Shown here: positions 62,183 through 64,000 of the stretch, piece by piece
How the letters are laid out: every line of letters begins with the position of its first letter
Numbering within the stretch: position 1 is the stretch's first letter
Origin: Punctularia strigosozonata HHB-11173 SS5
Taxonomy: Eukaryota; Basidiomycota; Agaricomycetes; Corticiales; Punctulariaceae
Assembly: GCF_000264995.1 (NCBI RefSeq)
Contig: NW_006767453.1
Location: 156,485 to 220,484, forward strand
Reading direction: 5' to 3'
DNA length: 64,000 nucleotides
The notes under the pieces: generated by a model
The model's database searches: none
What the model saw: only the letters and a program-made list of their open reading frames with translations
Told to the model about the DNA's origin: nothing
Translations under genes and position numbers: made by a program

Positions 62183-63574
62183 TTAGCATTCATGCGTCTC
62201 CATGATATCGCAATATCGCGCGGGACAAACCTCATTGATTTTCCTCTGTATCTCCGATGCAAGGTCCCTGCAGAACGTTTGCATGCTGTCGAATGTCGAA
62301 TGCAAATGCGCGAGGCAATCCGGACACGGACTGTATCGTTCGGGTAAAACGTGGCGTAATAGCTCCTCAAATGTGTTGATGGACAAGTCACCGGGCCGGA
62401 CGCGTAGGAGGGGAGTTCGACTGGCCATGTAGTCCACCCAATCTGTCTTAATCCCGTTGCTATGCCAACCTCCGGATGGTCTTATGCAGCTGCAAGTCGT
62501 CCATCTCGGTGACTCTTGTCGCAATGAAAACCATTCAGGCACGCGTCTGTTCGTGATTGCGGTGCACTCTGCGGCGGCAACACCACACGCAACATGATAG
62601 TGCCATAGCCGACGAAACTCTGCTGCTTGGACGTGTCGCCAATGAGGGGAGTTCTCTAAATCCTCAACGGGTTTCCCGAGCGAGAGCTTCGCCGCCGAAA
62701 GGGCGACATCCTCAAGATTGCAGGACCTCGCGATGGCATACACTCCGGCTGGATCATTCTCTGCTAGGCTGTGTAGCCGAGCACTCAAAATATTGACCGC
62801 ACCCTCCATGTCGTACTTGATGGCGGCGGTCAACGCGGCGTGCAATCTGTGTAAATCATCCAGCACGGCAGTAGTCTGCAATGCAGGATAGCAGATCCGG
62901 AGAAGATCGTCTAGAGTCGCACTACTCTCCACCATGGGAATCACTGGTATGTCGGGTTGCACGTCGGATGACCCGGAAGACTGTGGGAGGGTGAACATGT
63001 CGCGGAAAAAGGGGGAAGCAAATGAAAGGATGACTTTGCATACGAAGAATTGTACCGAGTCGCATGATTGTAGTATGACATCGGCAGGAGGAGCATCGTT
63101 GAAGGGTGGAGAAGCCTTGGAAAGAGTGTGTGCTGTTGCGCTCTCGTCACTCGCTAATCCTTTCTTTCTTTTAGGGGCAGCGGCTGGAGCGGGCGGTATC
63201 CAAAAGAGGATAGTTTCCACGAGTGGTAAGCGTGCGTACTGAAGTAGTCGTATATAATCGGTAGCGGGTATATCGTTGCATATTGCATTGTCCAGATCCT
63301 GTGCAGACCAGTTTTTCAGGTGCGTGGCTGCCATGCGCTGTTCTTCACGTAGCGAAAGGCGGCATGCACACGCATAAACCTTGAGAGCCCCCCAAACCGA
63401 CGCATTCGTTTGGAGGCGCTCTGCAAGTGCATCAACCACCCCGTGGAAGCCAAACGCAATTGCAACCCTCAGCACAGGCTCTAGCTTTTCAACGCTATAG
63501 AATCGAGGGGCAACGAGGGGGTAACATAACCGCAGCAGTGTGACGAGCGACGTGCAGGGGAGCGCCCGTTGGGG
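62183..63574 (-). pseudogene. Two-BTB protein, 5'-truncated
   Basis: The open frame begins without an ATG at LVTLLRLCYPLVAPRF, i.e. in the last part of the first BTB domain, and runs uninterrupted through the second BTB (PADVILQSCDSVQFFVCKVI, FASPFFRDMFTLPQ, LDDLLRICYP). It continues into the Cys/Trp patch (RWTTCSCIRPSGGW) and the C-terminal CPDC...FDSMQTFCRDLASEIQRKIN to the stop at 62183-62185. The first 100 or so residues expected from the gene at 51606-53204 are missing, and the upstream sequence looks like an LTR. Either a promoter insertion truncated the gene, or an upstream exon lies beyond the window. Confidence 0.6.
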
Positions 63575-64000
63575 TTACCAACTACTCAGACAGCCGAAAT
63601 GTCCAAGTAATCGGGTAGAGTCGGATGGAAGAGCAACGTCGTCGGCACTTACTTTAGGCAAGAGTACACGCAGATGAAGAGGAGCTGAGCTCGACTCAAG
63701 GTCACTGGACACGAGGTCGACAGCGACGCAATAGGCACCTAATGGACGCAAGGTCACACACTAAGTCCCCAAGACACAAGTTAGCATAGTATCTAGTACA
63801 GAGACAGTTACTCACCTAAGTCCCCAAGACACAAGAGGTCGAGATGGGGACTTAGGGCGAGCTACAGGGGTCTTATATACACAAATCCATGGTCCAAGAA
63901 TAGTACAAAAGAATCACATGCAGGGCACAAGGATGAGTAAGACCGACCCACTTACGGTGGGTCAGGATTATGAATCAAGGAGTTAGAAGGAATAACGAGT
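63575..64000 (-). mobile_element. LTR-like sequence, partial
   Basis: Read on the minus strand it has a TATA box (TATATAAGA at 63871-63879), a downstream transcribed-looking region and an end GGTAACCCCAAC at the BTB boundary that resembles LTR termini. The other end is outside the window. No internal coding is visible. Identity rests on these hints and on the abrupt loss of the BTB frame. Confidence 0.35.
63761..63835. repeat. 20-bp direct repeat flanking an intron-like segment
   Basis: CTAAGTCCCCAAGACACAAG occurs at 63761-63780 and again at 63816-63835. On the minus strand the first copy is followed at once by GTGAGT, and the second copy ends in TTAG after a TGCTAAC branch-site match (63780-63786). 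The 55 bases 63761-63815 therefore look like an intron whose 3' end repeats the upstream exon end. Confidence 0.6.

Overview
The window is nuclear DNA from a filamentous basidiomycete, most likely an Agaricomycete. The evidence is densely intron-split genes on both strands with introns of about 50-60 nt, an intron-containing tRNA-Ile(AAU), polyporopepsin-type aspartic proteases, a Spc110/Pcp1-type spindle pole protein with a PACT domain, and expanded BTB/POZ and F-box families. There are no operons. The sequence is a scaffold with two runs of N (679-998 and 23055-23424). Each gap is flanked by the same sequence on both sides, so both look like contig ends that overlap but were not merged.

Layout. 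1-11.4 kb holds housekeeping genes, all on the minus strand: a ubiquitin protease with a rhodanese domain, an Msd1/SSX2IP-type microtubule anchor, a 2,2-dialkylglycine decarboxylase and a tRNA-Ile. 12.3-17.1 kb holds a phenol-hydroxylase-like flavoprotein with 13 introns and an F-box/LRR protein. 17.4-26.5 kb is an accessory stretch: two members of a small double-C2H2 zinc-finger family, a decayed BTB gene, palindrome-rich repeats and fragments of mobile elements. 28.6-38.8 kb holds two paralogous secreted aspartic proteases interleaved with two paralogous RING proteins and a She3-like coiled-coil protein. 39.6-41.7 kb is an amino-acid permease.

The most interesting object is at 44441-47640. 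It is a 3,200-bp Tc1/mariner-class transposon with 75-bp terminal inverted repeats (1 mismatch) and TA target duplications. It carries two apparently intact genes that converge tail to tail with 4 nt between their stop codons: a 323-aa DD34E transposase and a 534-aa accessory protein with a basic N-terminus, an acidic run and a C-terminal SAM-like domain. It sits inside codon 5 of an ARF/Arl-like GTPase gene. Removing the element plus one TA joins the ATG exon to the P-loop exon in frame, although the rest of that gene carries several stops and frameshifts.

49.8-64 kb holds the third zinc-finger paralog, an intact two-BTB protein, cardiolipin synthase, the large PACT-domain spindle pole protein, a BTB remnant and a 5'-truncated BTB gene that runs into LTR-like sequence at the right edge.

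Gene models were built by hand from reading frames, GT-AG signals and protein-family memory. Splice sites are inferred and no database search was run.
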